Notes: generated by a model from the sequence alone, not told the origin. DNA of 64,000 nt from Hydrocarboniclastica marina (GCF_004851605.1 NZ_CP031093.1:2604692-2668691), one strand, 5' to 3'; counted from the first letter of the stretch, positions 28,402 to 38,284 are shown. Made by a program: numbers and translations.

Positions 28402-28767
28402 TCAGGCCGAGTTTCGTGCGCCAGCTTGTTCAGATGCAACCGGAAGGATGGTTTCAAGTCCACTGACCCGTGCCATAGCGAGCAGTGGCTCAGGAACTGC
28501 CACCAGCTCCAGCACGACGCCGCGGCGCTCGCAAAGCCGTATCCAACTCAGCAGCAGGGCCATGAACGCGCTGTCAGCCGATTCGACACCACTAAGATCT
28601 ATCCTGCAGCGAGAGGCCGCCAGCGCGCGAATCAGCTTTTCTCCCTCCTCACGCGCTGCCACAACGCCCTGATAGTCGAACTGTCCTGAAACGAGCACGG
28701 TCTCATCGGCGGCCAGAGTGACCCGCCCGGGTTCGACACCAACTCTTCCCTTCTTATTCGCCGCCAT
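28402..28767 (-). CDS. mlaB: MlaB-type STAS domain protein of the Mla transporter
   Basis: A 121-residue STAS protein that binds the MlaF ATPase and stabilises the MlaFEDB complex at the inner membrane. The STAS core is readable: VSGQFDYQGVV, CRIDLSGVESADSAFMALLL near residues 56-75 with the conserved Asp-Ser-Ala loop, and VVLELVAVPEPLLAMARVSGL. The Met at 28767 overlaps the end of mlaC by 14 bases, and no upstream start fits the family. Last gene of the mla operon. Confidence 0.88.
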   Translation of the reverse strand: MAANKKGRVGVEPGRVTLAADETVLVSGQFDYQGVVAAREEGEKLIRALAASRCRIDLSGVESADSAFMALLLSWIRLCERRGVVLELVAVPEPLLAMARVSGLETILPVASEQAGARNSA

Positions 28768-29470
28768 CGGATCCCTGGCCCTGAGCGTCCGCTTTCTCTT
28801 CCAGCCCTTCCACTTCGCCCGACCAGTTGGCAATGACAGCCTGTATATCGCCCCGACGTTTTTCCATGTCCTGCTGGAAGCGATCGCGAAAGGCCAACCC
28901 GATATTCACGCCCTCAACGACCACATTTTCCATCATCCAACGCCCCTCGCTGTCTTCAAAGAGCGAATAGGTCACTCCGTATTTCTGGCCCGCTTCTGAG
29001 GTGATGGTCAGCGCAACTGAGGCACGATCCTTTGCGTCAGAAATAAAGCGGGCGGAATCTACCGAAATGCGAAAATCCTCAGTATTCGAAAGCGCCTTGG
29101 AGTATGTCTCGAAAAGGCTACGCTTGAATTTCTCGACAAAAGCGTCCCGCTGCTCCGGCGTCGCCTGCCGGGCGTACCGTGCCATCACGCGTGCCGCAAT
29201 CCGACGAAAATCAACGAAGTCTGTCAGCTCTTCCTCCATCGTACGGTAGAAATCCTCAGGGTCTTCCTGATAGCTTTTCCGCAGCTCGTCCAGACGACCC
29301 ACCATCCGGTCTGTATGGAACGCAACATACTCCCGCAGGTCACTTTCAGTTTCGATCTCGTCGCTCGCCGGGGCGGTATTGGCTGTCGCAGCGCTGGCGA
29401 AGCCTACAAAAAGAATCGCGACTGCTGCCAGCCAGTTCTGCAGCAACTTCTGATAAGCGCGGGCGGTCAT
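28754..29470 (-). CDS. mlaC: Periplasmic phospholipid shuttle MlaC
   Basis: Carries phospholipids between the outer-membrane MlaA complex and the inner-membrane MlaFEDB complex. The 238-residue product has a signal peptide (about 1-31, ASAATANT) and the MlaC/Ttg2 core: FRRIAARVMARYARQATPEQRDAF, shortened here, then YSLFEDSEGRWMMENVVVEGVNIG. The ATG at 29470 has AGGAGA six bases upstream. The C-terminus is acidic and Gln/Gly-rich. Confidence 0.93.
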   Translation of the reverse strand: MTARAYQKLLQNWLAAVAILFVGFASAATANTAPASDEIETESDLREYVAFHTDRMVGRLDELRKSYQEDPEDFYRTMEEELTDFVDFRRIAARVMARYARQATPEQRDAFVEKFKRSLFETYSKALSNTEDFRISVDSARFISDAKDRASVALTITSEAGQKYGVTYSLFEDSEGRWMMENVVVEGVNIGLAFRDRFQQDMEKRRGDIQAVIANWSGEVEGLEEKADAQGQGSDGGE

Positions 29471-29534
29471 AACATTCTCCTGGAAGCTTGGCTCGCGGGC
29501 GGCAGCCACCGCCCGTGGATCAGATCGGGGCGCC

Positions 29535-29993
29535 TCATCCACCGCCGCCACCTGATGCAAAAGTACTGATCAATTTCTCGATATTTAGCGCCGACTGGGT
29601 TCCGTAGAACTGATCACCATCCTGCATGTACTCGGGGTCCCCGCCGACGGAGATGTCGATGTACTGCTCACCCAGCAGCCCGGACGTCCGGATAACCGCG
29701 GTGCTGTCGGAACTGATGGTATCAATATCCTTGTAGATCTCCATTTTAACCTCGGCCTGCAAGGTCTCCGGGTCCAGCCGAATACCGCTGATGCGGCCAA
29801 TAGTCACCCCGGCCAGCGAAACCTGGCCCCGCTCGGACAGGCCGCCCACGTCATTGAAGCGTGCTGATACAGTATAGGTTTCAGACGCTGCTTTGGGTGA
29901 CAGCCCACTCACCTGGAGAGCCAGGAATACCAGCGCCGCAAAGCCGCCGATCATAAATAGCCCAACCACCAGTTCAAGCATCCGATTGCGCAT
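29535..29993 (-). CDS. mlaD: MlaD, MCE-domain protein of the Mla transporter
   Basis: Membrane-anchored MCE protein of 152 residues that forms the hexameric ring through which lipids pass between MlaC and MlaE. One N-terminal helix (about 7-28) precedes the MCE domain with ARFNDVGGLSERGQVSLAGV and the TSGLLGEQYIDISVGG motif. The Gly-rich C-terminal tail is short. Its start overlaps the mlaE stop by one base (TAATG), a sign of translational coupling. Confidence 0.95.
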   Translation of the reverse strand: MRNRMLELVVGLFMIGGFAALVFLALQVSGLSPKAASETYTVSARFNDVGGLSERGQVSLAGVTIGRISGIRLDPETLQAEVKMEIYKDIDTISSDSTAVIRTSGLLGEQYIDISVGGDPEYMQDGDQFYGTQSALNIEKLISTFASGGGGG

Positions 29994-30775
29994 TAGAAAT
30001 CTCCGAACATAACCGCGGTCAGGACAAAATCGAGTCCGAGCACTGCGAGAGAAGAAAAAACCACAGTTCGCGTCGTGGCGTTACTGATGCCTTCCGAAGT
30101 GGGTACGCTGTCGTAACCCTGGTAAACCGCTATCCACGTACATACGACGCCGAACACAACGCTTTTCACCACCCCGTTAAGGATATCATTCGTAAAGTCT
30201 ACCGAAGACTGCATGTTGCCCCAGTACGAACCGGCAAACACCCCAAGCCAATCCACGCCGACCAGCATACCCCCCCAGATGCCAACAGTGCTGAAGATCA
30301 GCGCCAACAGAGGCATGGCGATAAAGCCCGCCCAGAGCCGTGGCGCCGCTATCCGGCGCAGCGGGTCGACGCCCATCATTTCCATGCTCGTGAGCTGTTC
30401 GGTCGCTTTCATCAAGCCTATTTCAGCAGTCAGCGCAGAGCCTGCACGACCGGCGAAGAGCAGCGCCGTAACAACGGGCCCAAGCTCCCTGACCAACGTC
30501 AGGGCAACCATTTGCCCAATGGCCTGTTCTGAGCCAAAGTCGCTGAGAATGCTATAGCCCTGAAGCGCCAGCACCATGCCTATAAAAAGGCCAGACACCA
30601 GAATGATCGGCAGGGAAAGCACGCCCACTGAGTAGATCTGTTTGATAAGAAGCGGGAACCCTACGCGCGGATGGGGCACACCCACCAGCGCATCGCAGAG
30701 AAAAATCCCTGAACGACCGATCGACCGGAAGAACCTGACGCCTTTTTCACCCAGGCGCACCACGGGATCAAGCAT
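29993..30775 (-). CDS. mlaE: MlaE, permease of the Mla phospholipid transporter
   Basis: Integral membrane subunit of 260 residues in the MlaFEDB ABC complex. Typical segments are the amphipathic N-terminal helix, the [19 protein letters not shown] helix, [19 protein letters not shown] (coupling helix region) and [20 protein letters not shown]. About five membrane helices are visible. It overlaps mlaF and mlaD by one base each. Confidence 0.95.
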   Translation of the reverse strand: MLDPVVRLGEKGVRFFRSIGRSGIFLCDALVGVPHPRVGFPLLIKQIYSVGVLSLPIILVSGLFIGMVLALQGYSILSDFGSEQAIGQMVALTLVRELGPVVTALLFAGRAGSALTAEIGLMKATEQLTSMEMMGVDPLRRIAAPRLWAGFIAMPLLALIFSTVGIWGGMLVGVDWLGVFAGSYWGNMQSSVDFTNDILNGVVKSVVFGVVCTWIAVYQGYDSVPTSEGISNATTRTVVFSSLAVLGLDFVLTAVMFGDF

Positions 30776-31584
30776 TAACCCTTACCCTCCAGCAGATCAG
30801 CACGGTAGTCGTCAGCCGAGTAATGGAACGGAACCGGACCATCCGGCAGGCCGTCCAGAAACTGCCGAACCAGAGGCGAATCAAGTTCTCTCAAAGCGTC
30901 GGGGGAGCCGGCGCCGATCACCTGCCCATCCGCTATGAGTACCACATGGTCGGCAATACGAAGGCAGTCCGCGACATCATGGGAGACGACGATGCTGGTC
31001 AGCCCCAGCGCGTCGTTCAGCAGGCGAATCAGCTGAACGAGGATGCCCATGGCGATGGGATCCTGCCCCGCAAAGGGCTCGTCGTACATAATCAGGTCCG
31101 GATCCAGTACGATACTGCGTGCCAAAGCAACCCGACGGGTCATGCCACCCGAGAGTTCTGCCGGCATCAACTTGCGAGCGCCTCGCAGGCCCACCGCCTG
31201 GAGCTTCATCAGCACGATGTCACGAATCATGTCTTCTGGCAGGCGCGTGTGGGCACGCAGTGGAAAAGCCACGTTCTCGAATACGCTGAGGTCGGAGAAC
31301 AGTGCGCCGCTCTGGAACAACATGCCCATACGCCGCCTAAGGCGGTAGAGCTCGGGCCGACTTAGGTCCGCAACCTCCTCCCCGTCGACACGCACCGAGC
31401 CCCGGTCGGGCTTCAACTGCCCCCCTATCAACTTCAGGAGAGTTGTTTTGCCAGTTCCGCTCGGCCCCATGATAGCCGTGACTTTTCCCCGCGGGATATC
31501 GAGATTAATGCCGTCGAATATACGCCGCTCACCACGGTTAAAGGTCAGCCCGCGGACTTCGACAAAATGTTCCTGCTGAACCAT
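30775..31584 (-). CDS. mlaF: MlaF, ATPase of the Mla phospholipid transporter
   Basis: ABC ATPase of 269 residues that powers MlaE. Walker [13 protein letters not shown] is near residues 40-51, the signature is [14 protein letters not shown] and Walker B is [13 protein letters not shown]. The C-terminal extension ([18 protein letters not shown]) is the tail that binds MlaB and neighbouring MlaF in E. coli. First gene of the operon, divergent from kdsD. Confidence 0.95.
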   Translation of the reverse strand: MVQQEHFVEVRGLTFNRGERRIFDGINLDIPRGKVTAIMGPSGTGKTTLLKLIGGQLKPDRGSVRVDGEEVADLSRPELYRLRRRMGMLFQSGALFSDLSVFENVAFPLRAHTRLPEDMIRDIVLMKLQAVGLRGARKLMPAELSGGMTRRVALARSIVLDPDLIMYDEPFAGQDPIAMGILVQLIRLLNDALGLTSIVVSHDVADCLRIADHVVLIADGQVIGAGSPDALRELDSPLVRQFLDGLPDGPVPFHYSADDYRADLLEGKG

Positions 31585-31655
31585 GGGACTGCCTATCCTT
31601 TGGCGAACCTGTGGCCAGGCCGCCGATGTGTCGTCGTAAATGCCGAAAGGCGGGT

Positions 31656-31685
31656 ATTCTACGCGCTCAGCCAGGGTTATGTCGC
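31656..31685 (-). promoter_or_regulatory. Candidate sigma-70 promoter of the mla operon
   Basis: On the minus strand GCGACA (31680-31685) and TAGAAT (31656-31661) are 18 bases apart, about 70 bp upstream of the mlaF start. Both hexamers match the consensus at four or five positions. Confidence 0.45.
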
Positions 31686-31825
31686 GCCATGGTTCGCGCT
31701 TTCATCTTTGCGCTGGCTGAAACACAGGATGCAAACATAATGCAATCGTAGCCCCGGCTCAATCACGCTTCGCCCTGACACCGCCACACCGCCGCCAATT
31801 CGCAGTCATAAACACGGTAAGTTGT

Positions 31826-31831
31826 TATACT
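31826..31831 (+). promoter_or_regulatory. Candidate -10 of the kds-lpt operon
   Basis: TATACT at 31826-31831 lies 48 bp upstream of the kdsD ATG and is preceded by a GTTGT context. The -35 region is weak (AGTCAT at 16-bp spacing). It is divergent from the mla promoter, so the two operons could be co-controlled. Confidence 0.45.
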
Positions 31832-31879
31832 CCGCGCTCCTCTTCGCCGTATCTGTTCGAACTGAAAACAGGCCTGACT

Positions 31880-32920
31880 ATGATCAGCAAAGAAACCAAC
31901 CGGGACAGCAAGTCCAGCCGGAGCAATACGGAAACCGACGGGTTCAGCAATAAGCCCGATGGTTTTATCGCTTCAGCCCGACGCACCATCCAGATCGAGC
32001 GCGACGCTGTGGCGGCGCTGGATGATCGAGTCGACGCGAAGTTCGTCAAGGCGTGTCAGCTTCTGATGGCGTGCGCTGGCCGCGTGGTGGTAATCGGCAT
32101 GGGCAAATCGGGTCACGTGGGCCGAAAGATTGCAGCAACGTTCGCCAGCACCGGCACGCCCGCATTTTTTGTTCACCCCGGCGAGGCGAGCCACGGGGAC
32201 ATGGGCATGATCACGCCCGAGGACGTCGTCCTGGCTATATCGAACTCAGGCAACACCTCTGAAGTGGTTACGCTACTCCCCCTGATAAAGCGCATGGGCG
32301 CACCTCTGATCACCATGACGGGCAACCCGGACTCCATCATGGCGCGGCAGGCTGCCGTTAACATCGATATCACGGTGACGCTCGAAGCATGTCCCCTGGG
32401 CCTGGCACCAACTTCAAGTACGACAGCAACGTTGGTTATGGGTGACGCCTTAGCCGTCGCGCTACTTGAGGCACGTGGTTTCAGCGCGGAAGACTTTGCG
32501 TTCTCACACCCCGGCGGCACGCTGGGGCGGCGCCTGCTACTCAAGGTCGCAGACATCATGCACGCAGGAGAGGCATTGCCGAAGGTGCCGGAGCACGCGG
32601 TTTTGAGTGATGCGCTGATGGAAATGTCACGCAAAGGGCTGGGCATGACTGCGGTGGTTGACGAGGATAACCGCCTGCTCGGCGTTTTTACCGATGGCGA
32701 TCTCCGGCGCACGCTGGACCGCCCCCTCGACATACATTCGACCCGCATCGGATCAGTCATGACCACCCGTTGCAAGACTATTGGACCGGATCATCTCGCG
32801 GCCGAAGCGCTGAACATCATGGAGGAGATCAAGATAAACGGCCTGCTGGTCACCGACGATGACCGTCGTCTCGTCGGTGCGCTGAACATGCATGACCTTC
32901 TGCGGGCGGGAGTACTTTGA
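31880..32920 (+). CDS. kdsD: D-arabinose 5-phosphate isomerase KdsD
   Basis: Converts ribulose 5-phosphate to arabinose 5-phosphate, the first step toward the LPS sugar Kdo. The 346 residues hold a SIS domain (VVVIGMGKSGHVGRKIAATF near 71-90, the HPGEASHGDMGM loop, SNSGNTSEV) and two C-terminal CBS domains (about 220-340). The N-terminus is some 20 residues longer than in most homologues and polar (Ser/Asn/Lys-rich). Overlaps kdsC by ATGA. Confidence 0.95.
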   Translation: MISKETNRDSKSSRSNTETDGFSNKPDGFIASARRTIQIERDAVAALDDRVDAKFVKACQLLMACAGRVVVIGMGKSGHVGRKIAATFASTGTPAFFVHPGEASHGDMGMITPEDVVLAISNSGNTSEVVTLLPLIKRMGAPLITMTGNPDSIMARQAAVNIDITVTLEACPLGLAPTSSTTATLVMGDALAVALLEARGFSAEDFAFSHPGGTLGRRLLLKVADIMHAGEALPKVPEHAVLSDALMEMSRKGLGMTAVVDEDNRLLGVFTDGDLRRTLDRPLDIHSTRIGSVMTTRCKTIGPDHLAAEALNIMEEIKINGLLVTDDDRRLVGALNMHDLLRAGVL

Positions 32921-33483
32921 TGACCGACACATACGCTCATCCGGACGAACCGAGACAATGGCCGGAAGACATCCTGCAGATTGCTGCGACTGTTGAGTTA
33001 CTGGTGCTGGATGTGGATGGCGTTATGACGCGCGGCGACGTTGTCTTTACGGCCAGCGGTGACGAAATTAAAGCGTTCAATATCCTCGACGGCCAGGGCA
33101 TCAAACTGCTCCAGCGGGAAGGTATCCGGGTCGCGATCATCACCGGTCGGGAGTCGCCACTAACCGCAAGGCGCGCACGGGACCTGGGCATTAAGCACCT
33201 GCAGCAAAACCGGGAAGACAAGCTGGTTGCCTTACGCGAGCTCTGCAACGAACTGAACCTGCCGCTGGCGAAAGTGGCCTATCTCGGCGACGACCTTCCC
33301 GACCTTTCCGCAATACGGGCGGTCGGCCTTGGCATAACGGTGCCCAATGCCTACTGGCTGATACGCAGGCATGCGCGCTGCTGTACCCTGGCTCGCGGCG
33401 GTGAGGGCGCCGTCAGGGAAGTGTCTGACCTGCTACTGCAGGCCAGGGGCTCGCTGGACGCGACATTGGAAACGTACCTTTAA
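32917..33483 (+). CDS. kdsC: 3-deoxy-D-manno-octulosonate 8-phosphate phosphatase KdsC
   Basis: HAD-family phosphatase of 188 residues that releases phosphate from Kdo-8-P. The nucleophile motif LDVDGVMTRGD is near residues 30-40, motif II is IITGRES, the lysine lies in the REDKLVALRE segment and motif III is YLGDDLPDLSAI. It overlaps kdsD at its start and leads to lptC after 16 bp. Confidence 0.95.
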   Translation: MMTDTYAHPDEPRQWPEDILQIAATVELLVLDVDGVMTRGDVVFTASGDEIKAFNILDGQGIKLLQREGIRVAIITGRESPLTARRARDLGIKHLQQNREDKLVALRELCNELNLPLAKVAYLGDDLPDLSAIRAVGLGITVPNAYWLIRRHARCCTLARGGEGAVREVSDLLLQARGSLDATLETYL

Positions 33484-33499
33484 CCCCGGGATCGAGTAA

Positions 33500-34102
33500 A
33501 TGCTGAGTATTCTGCGCCGCCGGCCCGCCCTGACCTACGCACTTATTGGCCTGCTCGGGGCAATTTTTTTACTGATGGTCTGGCAGGATGAAGAATCTTC
33601 CGGCGCCGGATCGACCGCTGATCTGCGCGGTCCGCGCGAGCCAGACGGTTTTATCGTCAACGCTGTCTATCGCGCTTATGACCAGACCGGACAACTGTCC
33701 AGCAGGATCGAAAGCGCACGGGCGGAGCAGTTTGAAGACGAGCAGTATGCGCTGATGGAAGAGCCCGAGAGTGCAGTTTTTGAAAAAGAAACGCGAATAC
33801 CCTGGAACATAACCGCCGAAGCTGGCAGGTATGACCTCAACACAGAGTTACTCCTTCTGTCCGGGGATGTCAGGGTAGTCCGTTCCAATCCCGGCATGGC
33901 GCCAACGCAACTGCTGAGCGAGCGCCTCACACTGGATAATCTCGACCGCATTGTTCACACTGAGGCGCCCGTAACCCTGCTCGACTACCGCGGCACGACC
34001 GATGCCGTCGGCATGCGTGCCTGGATCGACGACCGCATCATCGAATTTCAAAGCGAAGTAGAAGGCGAATATGTTACCGATAACATCAAGAACCGGCGCT
34101 GA
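33500..34102 (+). CDS. lptC: LPS export system protein LptC
   Basis: Bitopic inner-membrane protein of 200 residues that takes LPS from the LptBFG extractor and hands it to LptA. One N-terminal helix (about 12-29, ALIGLLGAIFLLMVW) is followed by the periplasmic beta-jellyroll (VYRAYDQTGQLSSRIESARA, and WNITAEAGRYDLNTELLLLSG). It overlaps lptA by 32 bp. Confidence 0.92.
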   Translation: MLSILRRRPALTYALIGLLGAIFLLMVWQDEESSGAGSTADLRGPREPDGFIVNAVYRAYDQTGQLSSRIESARAEQFEDEQYALMEEPESAVFEKETRIPWNITAEAGRYDLNTELLLLSGDVRVVRSNPGMAPTQLLSERLTLDNLDRIVHTEAPVTLLDYRGTTDAVGMRAWIDDRIIEFQSEVEGEYVTDNIKNRR

Positions 34103-34700
34103 CAGCGCGCGTTCTACGACGCCCTACCCGGGTTCAAGGGTAGCCGCGACGTTGTGGCCTGCAATGGCTCTTCTTGTCGTCGTTCTCTGGAGCAGCGGCC
34201 TTTCTGCTTTCGACATGAATTCTGACGCACCGATTTCCGTGAACGCCGACCACGCGCGGCTGGACGACATGGCAGGCCGCGCGACCTATACAGGCAACGT
34301 AGTCATCGTGCAGGCCGAGACGTCACTCAGAGCGGACAGGGTGGAACTCTATCGGGATGCAGAAGGACTCAGCCGAATTCTCGCGTTCGGCGACCCGGCG
34401 GTTTACGAGCAGGCCGAGACTTCGGAATCACCGGAAACCGATGCGCGCGCCGACGAGATAGAGTTTGATGCCGCCTCGCACCTGCTGACGTTTCGTGAGA
34501 ATGCGGTGATCCGGCAGGCGGGTGATATTTTCCGGGGCGACCTTGTTCGCTATCAGACCGAGAACCGCGTGGTCACGGCCGAGCGCGGCTCGTCCGACGA
34601 CAGCGCCCAGGTCGAGATGATCATCCAGCCCCGGCGCCAGCAGAACAGCGGCTCCAACCCGGCAACGGAGGACGGGAATGGCCCTGCTGACCGCAACTAA
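34071..34700 (+). CDS. lptA: LPS transport periplasmic protein LptA
   Basis: OstA-fold protein of 209 residues that forms the periplasmic bridge for LPS. A long N-region precedes the signal helix (about 30-46, [16 protein letters not shown]). The jellyroll motifs [23 protein letters not shown], shortened here, and [19 protein letters not shown] follow. The first Met lies inside lptC; a start near residue 31 (Met of MALLVV) is an alternative that would remove the unusually long leader. Overlaps lptB by 23 bp. Confidence 0.92.
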   Translation: MLPITSRTGADSARSTTPYPGSRVAATLWPAMALLVVVLWSSGLSAFDMNSDAPISVNADHARLDDMAGRATYTGNVVIVQAETSLRADRVELYRDAEGLSRILAFGDPAVYEQAETSESPETDARADEIEFDAASHLLTFRENAVIRQAGDIFRGDLVRYQTENRVVTAERGSSDDSAQVEMIIQPRRQQNSGSNPATEDGNGPADRN

Positions 34701-35403
34701 TCTGGCTAAGAGCTACAAAGGGCGGGAAGTCGTCAAAGACGTCTCCCTGGAAATCCGAAGCGAGCAGATAGTGGGACTCCTTGGGCCCAACGGCGCTGGC
34801 AAGACGACGTGTTTCTACATGATCGTGGGGCTGGTTGAAGCTGACCATGGACGGGTAAAGATCGATGATCAGGACATTACTCCATTACCCATGCACGGGC
34901 GTGCGCGCAAGGGCATTGGCTACCTGCCCCAGGAGGCGTCGGTGTTTCGCAAGCTCAGCGTACATGACAACATCATGGCCATCCTTGAAACCCGCAAGGA
35001 GCTCAGCCGCAAGCAGCGCCACGACAAAGCCGAAGCGCTTCTCGAGGAGTTCCATATCACCCACATTCGCGACAGCATGGGCATGAGCCTTTCCGGGGGT
35101 GAACGGCGCCGGGTCGAAATCGCACGAGCTTTGGCCATGGAACCGGCGTTTATCCTGCTGGACGAGCCTTTCGCCGGGGTAGACCCGATTTCCGTCAGCG
35201 ACATCAAACAGATAATCCGACACTTGAGAGGCAAAGGCATAGGCGTGCTGATCACAGACCATAACGTCCGCGAGACACTCGATATCTGCGAGCAGGCCTA
35301 CATTGTCAGTGAGGGCCACATTATTGCCTCGGGCAGTTCCGAGGACATTCTTGCGAACGAACAGGTTCGGGAAGTTTACCTGGGCCAAGAGTTCCGTCTT
35401 TGA
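34678..35403 (+). CDS. lptB: LPS export ABC transporter ATPase LptB
   Basis: Cytoplasmic ATPase of 241 residues driving LPS extraction by LptFG. Walker [12 protein letters not shown]-loop [14 protein letters not shown], signature [15 protein letters not shown] and Walker [14 protein letters not shown] are all intact, as is the H-loop [10 protein letters not shown]. Last of five tightly packed kds/lpt genes; lptFG are elsewhere. Confidence 0.96.
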   Translation: MALLTATNLAKSYKGREVVKDVSLEIRSEQIVGLLGPNGAGKTTCFYMIVGLVEADHGRVKIDDQDITPLPMHGRARKGIGYLPQEASVFRKLSVHDNIMAILETRKELSRKQRHDKAEALLEEFHITHIRDSMGMSLSGGERRRVEIARALAMEPAFILLDEPFAGVDPISVSDIKQIIRHLRGKGIGVLITDHNVRETLDICEQAYIVSEGHIIASGSSEDILANEQVREVYLGQEFRL

Positions 35404-35724
35404 CGAGCGGCCGTTTTTGGTCGACTCTGTTAGAGGACCGGGAACGCGGCCATAGATGCGCAGGCAGAAACCCTGTCGGGCTTCCCGATACTTTACAGAA
35501 GCACCAAAGCCAAGACGAGATTGTCTCGCTGTGCCAAAGCCTAGTAAACTTCGGCAAAGAAATTGCTAGCGCAACAACTTCATCCGGCCCTTCATACGGT
35601 TAGACCTTTTTGGAGTATAAAACTCCCGCAGCTCGCCCCGGACAGGCATGCACCCTGACCGGGCTGAACCCTGATGAATCGTTGTCGTGCGCGTCAACGC
35701 ACACGGAATTTGAACCAGATGGTG
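35404..35724. other. lptB-rpoN intergenic region
   Basis: No gene is supported in these 321 bp. It contains the sigma-54-like site at 35552-35567, a sigma-70-like TTGTCT / TAGTAA pair with a short 15-bp spacer (35521-35547) and a small GGAGT-ATAAA-ACTCC hairpin (35612-35626) preceded by five T residues. The frame of rpoN stays open 51 bp upstream of the chosen start. Confidence 0.4.
35552..35567 (+). promoter_or_regulatory. Sigma-54-like -24/-12 site upstream of rpoN
   Basis: CGGCAAAGAAATTGCT keeps the invariant GG (35553-35554) and GC (35565-35566) with exactly ten bases between them, plus the CA and TT positions of the TGGCAC-N5-TTGC consensus. It lies about 160 bp before the rpoN start. 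A match of this quality can occur by chance. Confidence 0.4.
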
Positions 35725-37266
35725 ATGAAGGCTTCTCTACAACTGAAGATGGGCGCTCAATTAACAATGACGCCCCAGCTCCAGCAGGCTATCAAGCTGC
35801 TTCAGCTGTCTACGCTGGACCTCCAGCAGGAGATTCAGCAAGCGCTGGAATCCAATCCCATGCTCGAAGTTGCCGAAGAAGGCGATGTCGACGAGCCTGA
35901 GGTTCGTGCCGAGCATGAATCGGCCGAAGGCGAGGAACCTACGCCCCGGGAACAGGAGAAAACACGCGAAGAAGCTGCTCCGGCTGAAGATTACGCCGAT
36001 GAAGACTCGGACAGCTGGAATAACGAAGAATGGGCCGGTACCAATGACTTACCGGATGACCTTCCCGTCGATACCGCCTGGGATGACGTGTACCAAACCG
36101 CTCCCGCGTCTGGCGTCTCGCGGGGGGAAGACGATGATGACAGCGATTTCGAGTCTCGGAACTCACCGGTTGAGACACTGATTGACCACATTCTCTGGCA
36201 GCTGAATCTGACGCCGCTCAGCGAACGTGACCGCGTGATTGCCCACGCCCTCGTTGATTCGATCGACAATAACGGCTACCTCACCACCTCGCTGGAGGAC
36301 GTGCACGGCGGGCTTTACAACCCCGACGACGAGGATCCGGTCGAATTGGACGAAGTGGAAGCCGTTCTGCACCGGCTGCAACACTTTGACCCTCCCGGTA
36401 TAGGCGCCCGCGATTTGCAGGAATGCCTGCTGATCCAGCTGAATCAGCTTCCAGGGGATACCCCATACCTGCCCCAGGCCCGACTTCTGGTCAGCCACTA
36501 CCTGAATCTGCTCGGTAGCCGTGATTACGCACAGCTGATGCGTCGCTCGCGACTGTCAGAAGAACAGTTGCGGGAGGTCCTGGCGCTGATTCAGAGCCTC
36601 CAGCCGCGCCCGGGAGAGACCGTAAACCGTGTGCCACCGGAATACGTTGTGCCCGACGTTATCGTCACCAAGCATGCTGGCCGGTGGCGAATCGAACTCA
36701 ACCCGGACATTGCCCCGCGTATACGGGTCAACTCCATGTATGCGTCGTTCATCAAGCGGGCAGATAGCAGCGCCGATAACACCTACATGCGTGATCAGCT
36801 ACAGGAAGCGAAATGGTTCATCAAAAGTCTGCAAAGTCGTAACGAGACGCTGCTCAAGGTGGCGACGCGTATTGTCGAGCATCAGCAGGGGTTCCTCGAA
36901 CACGGCGAAGAGGCCATGAAGCCATTGATCCTGTCAGAAATTGCACAGGCCGTGGAGATGCACGAATCAACGATATCCCGTGTCACCACGCAAAAGTACA
37001 TGCATACGCCACGCGGTATTTTTGAGCTCAAGTACTTTTTCTCCAGCCACGTTAGCACCGACGAAGGCGGAGAGTGTTCCTCGACCGCCATCCGGGCAAT
37101 GATCCGGAAACTGGTCGCGTCGGAGTCTGCGCGCAAACCGCTGAGTGATAACAAAATGGCCGCACTGCTGGCTGACCAGGGCATTAAAGTTGCCCGGCGG
37201 ACGGTCGCCAAGTACCGCGAAGCCATGAATATTGCGCCTTCGAACGAGCGCAAAAGACTGGTCTGA
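35725..37266 (+). CDS. rpoN: RNA polymerase sigma-54 factor
   Basis: Sigma-54 of 513 residues that directs RNA polymerase to -24/-12 promoters and needs AAA+ activators. Region I is the Gln-rich [19 protein letters not shown] segment; an acidic region II (about 45-130) follows. The core-binding domain, helix-turn-helix ([16 protein letters not shown]) and RpoN box [10 protein letters not shown] are intact. The ATG at 35725 is chosen by family comparison (MKxSLxLKMGQQL); earlier in-frame Met codons at 35674 and 35719 are possible. Followed by hpf, ptsN, rapZ and npr, the standard order. Confidence 0.96.
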   Translation: MKASLQLKMGAQLTMTPQLQQAIKLLQLSTLDLQQEIQQALESNPMLEVAEEGDVDEPEVRAEHESAEGEEPTPREQEKTREEAAPAEDYADEDSDSWNNEEWAGTNDLPDDLPVDTAWDDVYQTAPASGVSRGEDDDDSDFESRNSPVETLIDHILWQLNLTPLSERDRVIAHALVDSIDNNGYLTTSLEDVHGGLYNPDDEDPVELDEVEAVLHRLQHFDPPGIGARDLQECLLIQLNQLPGDTPYLPQARLLVSHYLNLLGSRDYAQLMRRSRLSEEQLREVLALIQSLQPRPGETVNRVPPEYVVPDVIVTKHAGRWRIELNPDIAPRIRVNSMYASFIKRADSSADNTYMRDQLQEAKWFIKSLQSRNETLLKVATRIVEHQQGFLEHGEEAMKPLILSEIAQAVEMHESTISRVTTQKYMHTPRGIFELKYFFSSHVSTDEGGECSSTAIRAMIRKLVASESARKPLSDNKMAALLADQGIKVARRTVAKYREAMNIAPSNERKRLV

Positions 37267-37330
37267 TAGCGACCTGGCGGTGACCGGTGAATCCGGGCTG
37301 GATTCTGCCGGCAGGTTACGTACAGTGGCG

Positions 37331-37356
37331 GTAGGTGAGCGAGCGTAGCGCCCACC
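37331..37356 (+). repeat. REP-like GTAG-headed palindrome
   Basis: GTAG at 37331-37334 runs into an imperfect palindrome, GGTG-A-GCG paired with CGC-C-CACC around an AGCGTAG loop, ending at 37356. A GTAG tetranucleotide before a GC-rich hairpin is the classic layout of extragenic palindromic (REP) sequences. Only one copy is seen here, between rpoN and hpf. Confidence 0.45.
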
Positions 37357-37491
37357 CCTATGTTATAGTTTGGAGGACCAGTGGTTGTAACGACTGCTGG
37401 ACAGACTGATCGGACGTTCGCTCAGGCGTGAAGCCGCTCCTTCGATCGGCAACGCTGGGGCATCCCTACCTAAAGACTGCGGGAGCGCACT

Positions 37492-37800
37492 ATGCAACTC
37501 AATATTTCGGGTCATCATGTTGAACTGACTGACGCTCTGAAAGACTACGTTAGCACCAAGCTCGCAAAGCTCGAACGCCACTTTGATCACATAAGCAACG
37601 TCCAGGTAATTCTGTCTGTTGCCAAGCAACGTCACACAGCCGAAGCCATCATCCACATCACTGGCGGCGAAGTTCACGCCAAGGCTGAAAACGAAGACAT
37701 GTACGCCGCGATTGACCAGCTGACCGACAAGCTGGATCGTCAAGTCCTCAAGCACAAAGAGAAACAGGTTGCGAGAATGCACGGCGCAACCGCACGCTGA
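37492..37800 (+). CDS. hpf: Ribosome hibernation promoting factor, short form
   Basis: A 102-residue HPF/YfiA-type protein that binds the 30S decoding region and promotes inactive 100S ribosomes in stationary phase. The opening MQLNISGHHVELTDALKDYV and the NVQVILSVAKQRHTAEAIIH region are typical. It lacks the long-form C-terminal dimerisation domain. A TATAGT -10 candidate lies at 37364-37369, and GGGAG precedes the ATG. Confidence 0.94.
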   Translation: MQLNISGHHVELTDALKDYVSTKLAKLERHFDHISNVQVILSVAKQRHTAEAIIHITGGEVHAKAENEDMYAAIDQLTDKLDRQVLKHKEKQVARMHGATAR

Positions 37801-37819
37801 CAGGGACAGCGTCCTTCCA

Positions 37820-38284
37820 ATGACTGAAACGGCAATCTCGATCCAATCCATTCTGGCTCCCGAACTCACCCTGACAGGTGTGGTCGGGAGCAGTAAAAAG
37901 CGTGTTCTTGAGGTTATTGCGTCGCATATCGCGTCCCAGTACGCCGAACTCAACGAAGACCAGATCTTCAATAACCTCGTTGCCCGAGAGCGGCTGGGAA
38001 GCACTGGTATCGGCCAGGGTATTGCCATTCCCCACTGTCGGCTGGAGAACTGTTCACGAGTGGTGGGGGCGCTTCTCGCGCTGAACGAGCCCATTCCTTT
38101 CGATGCTATCGACAACGAGCCGGTTGACCTGCTCTTTGTACTGATTGTGCCTCAGGAGGCGACCAGCGAACACCTTGAACTCCTCAGCCAACTGGCAGAA
38201 AAGTTCAACGACCGGGCGTTCTGTCAGCGGCTGCGCGATGCTGCAAATGCCGATGAACTGTACTCGACGATAGTCGCGTCCTGA
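37820..38284 (+). CDS. ptsN: Nitrogen PTS EIIA component PtsN
   Basis: EIIA-Ntr protein of 154 residues, the terminal phosphoacceptor of the nitrogen PTS, which controls potassium uptake and other targets. The phosphorylated His is in GIGQGIAIPHCRLENC (near residue 73). The ATG at 37820 is chosen because the frame upstream lies within hpf; only 19 bp separate the genes. Confidence 0.94.
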   Translation: MTETAISIQSILAPELTLTGVVGSSKKRVLEVIASHIASQYAELNEDQIFNNLVARERLGSTGIGQGIAIPHCRLENCSRVVGALLALNEPIPFDAIDNEPVDLLFVLIVPQEATSEHLELLSQLAEKFNDRAFCQRLRDAANADELYSTIVAS

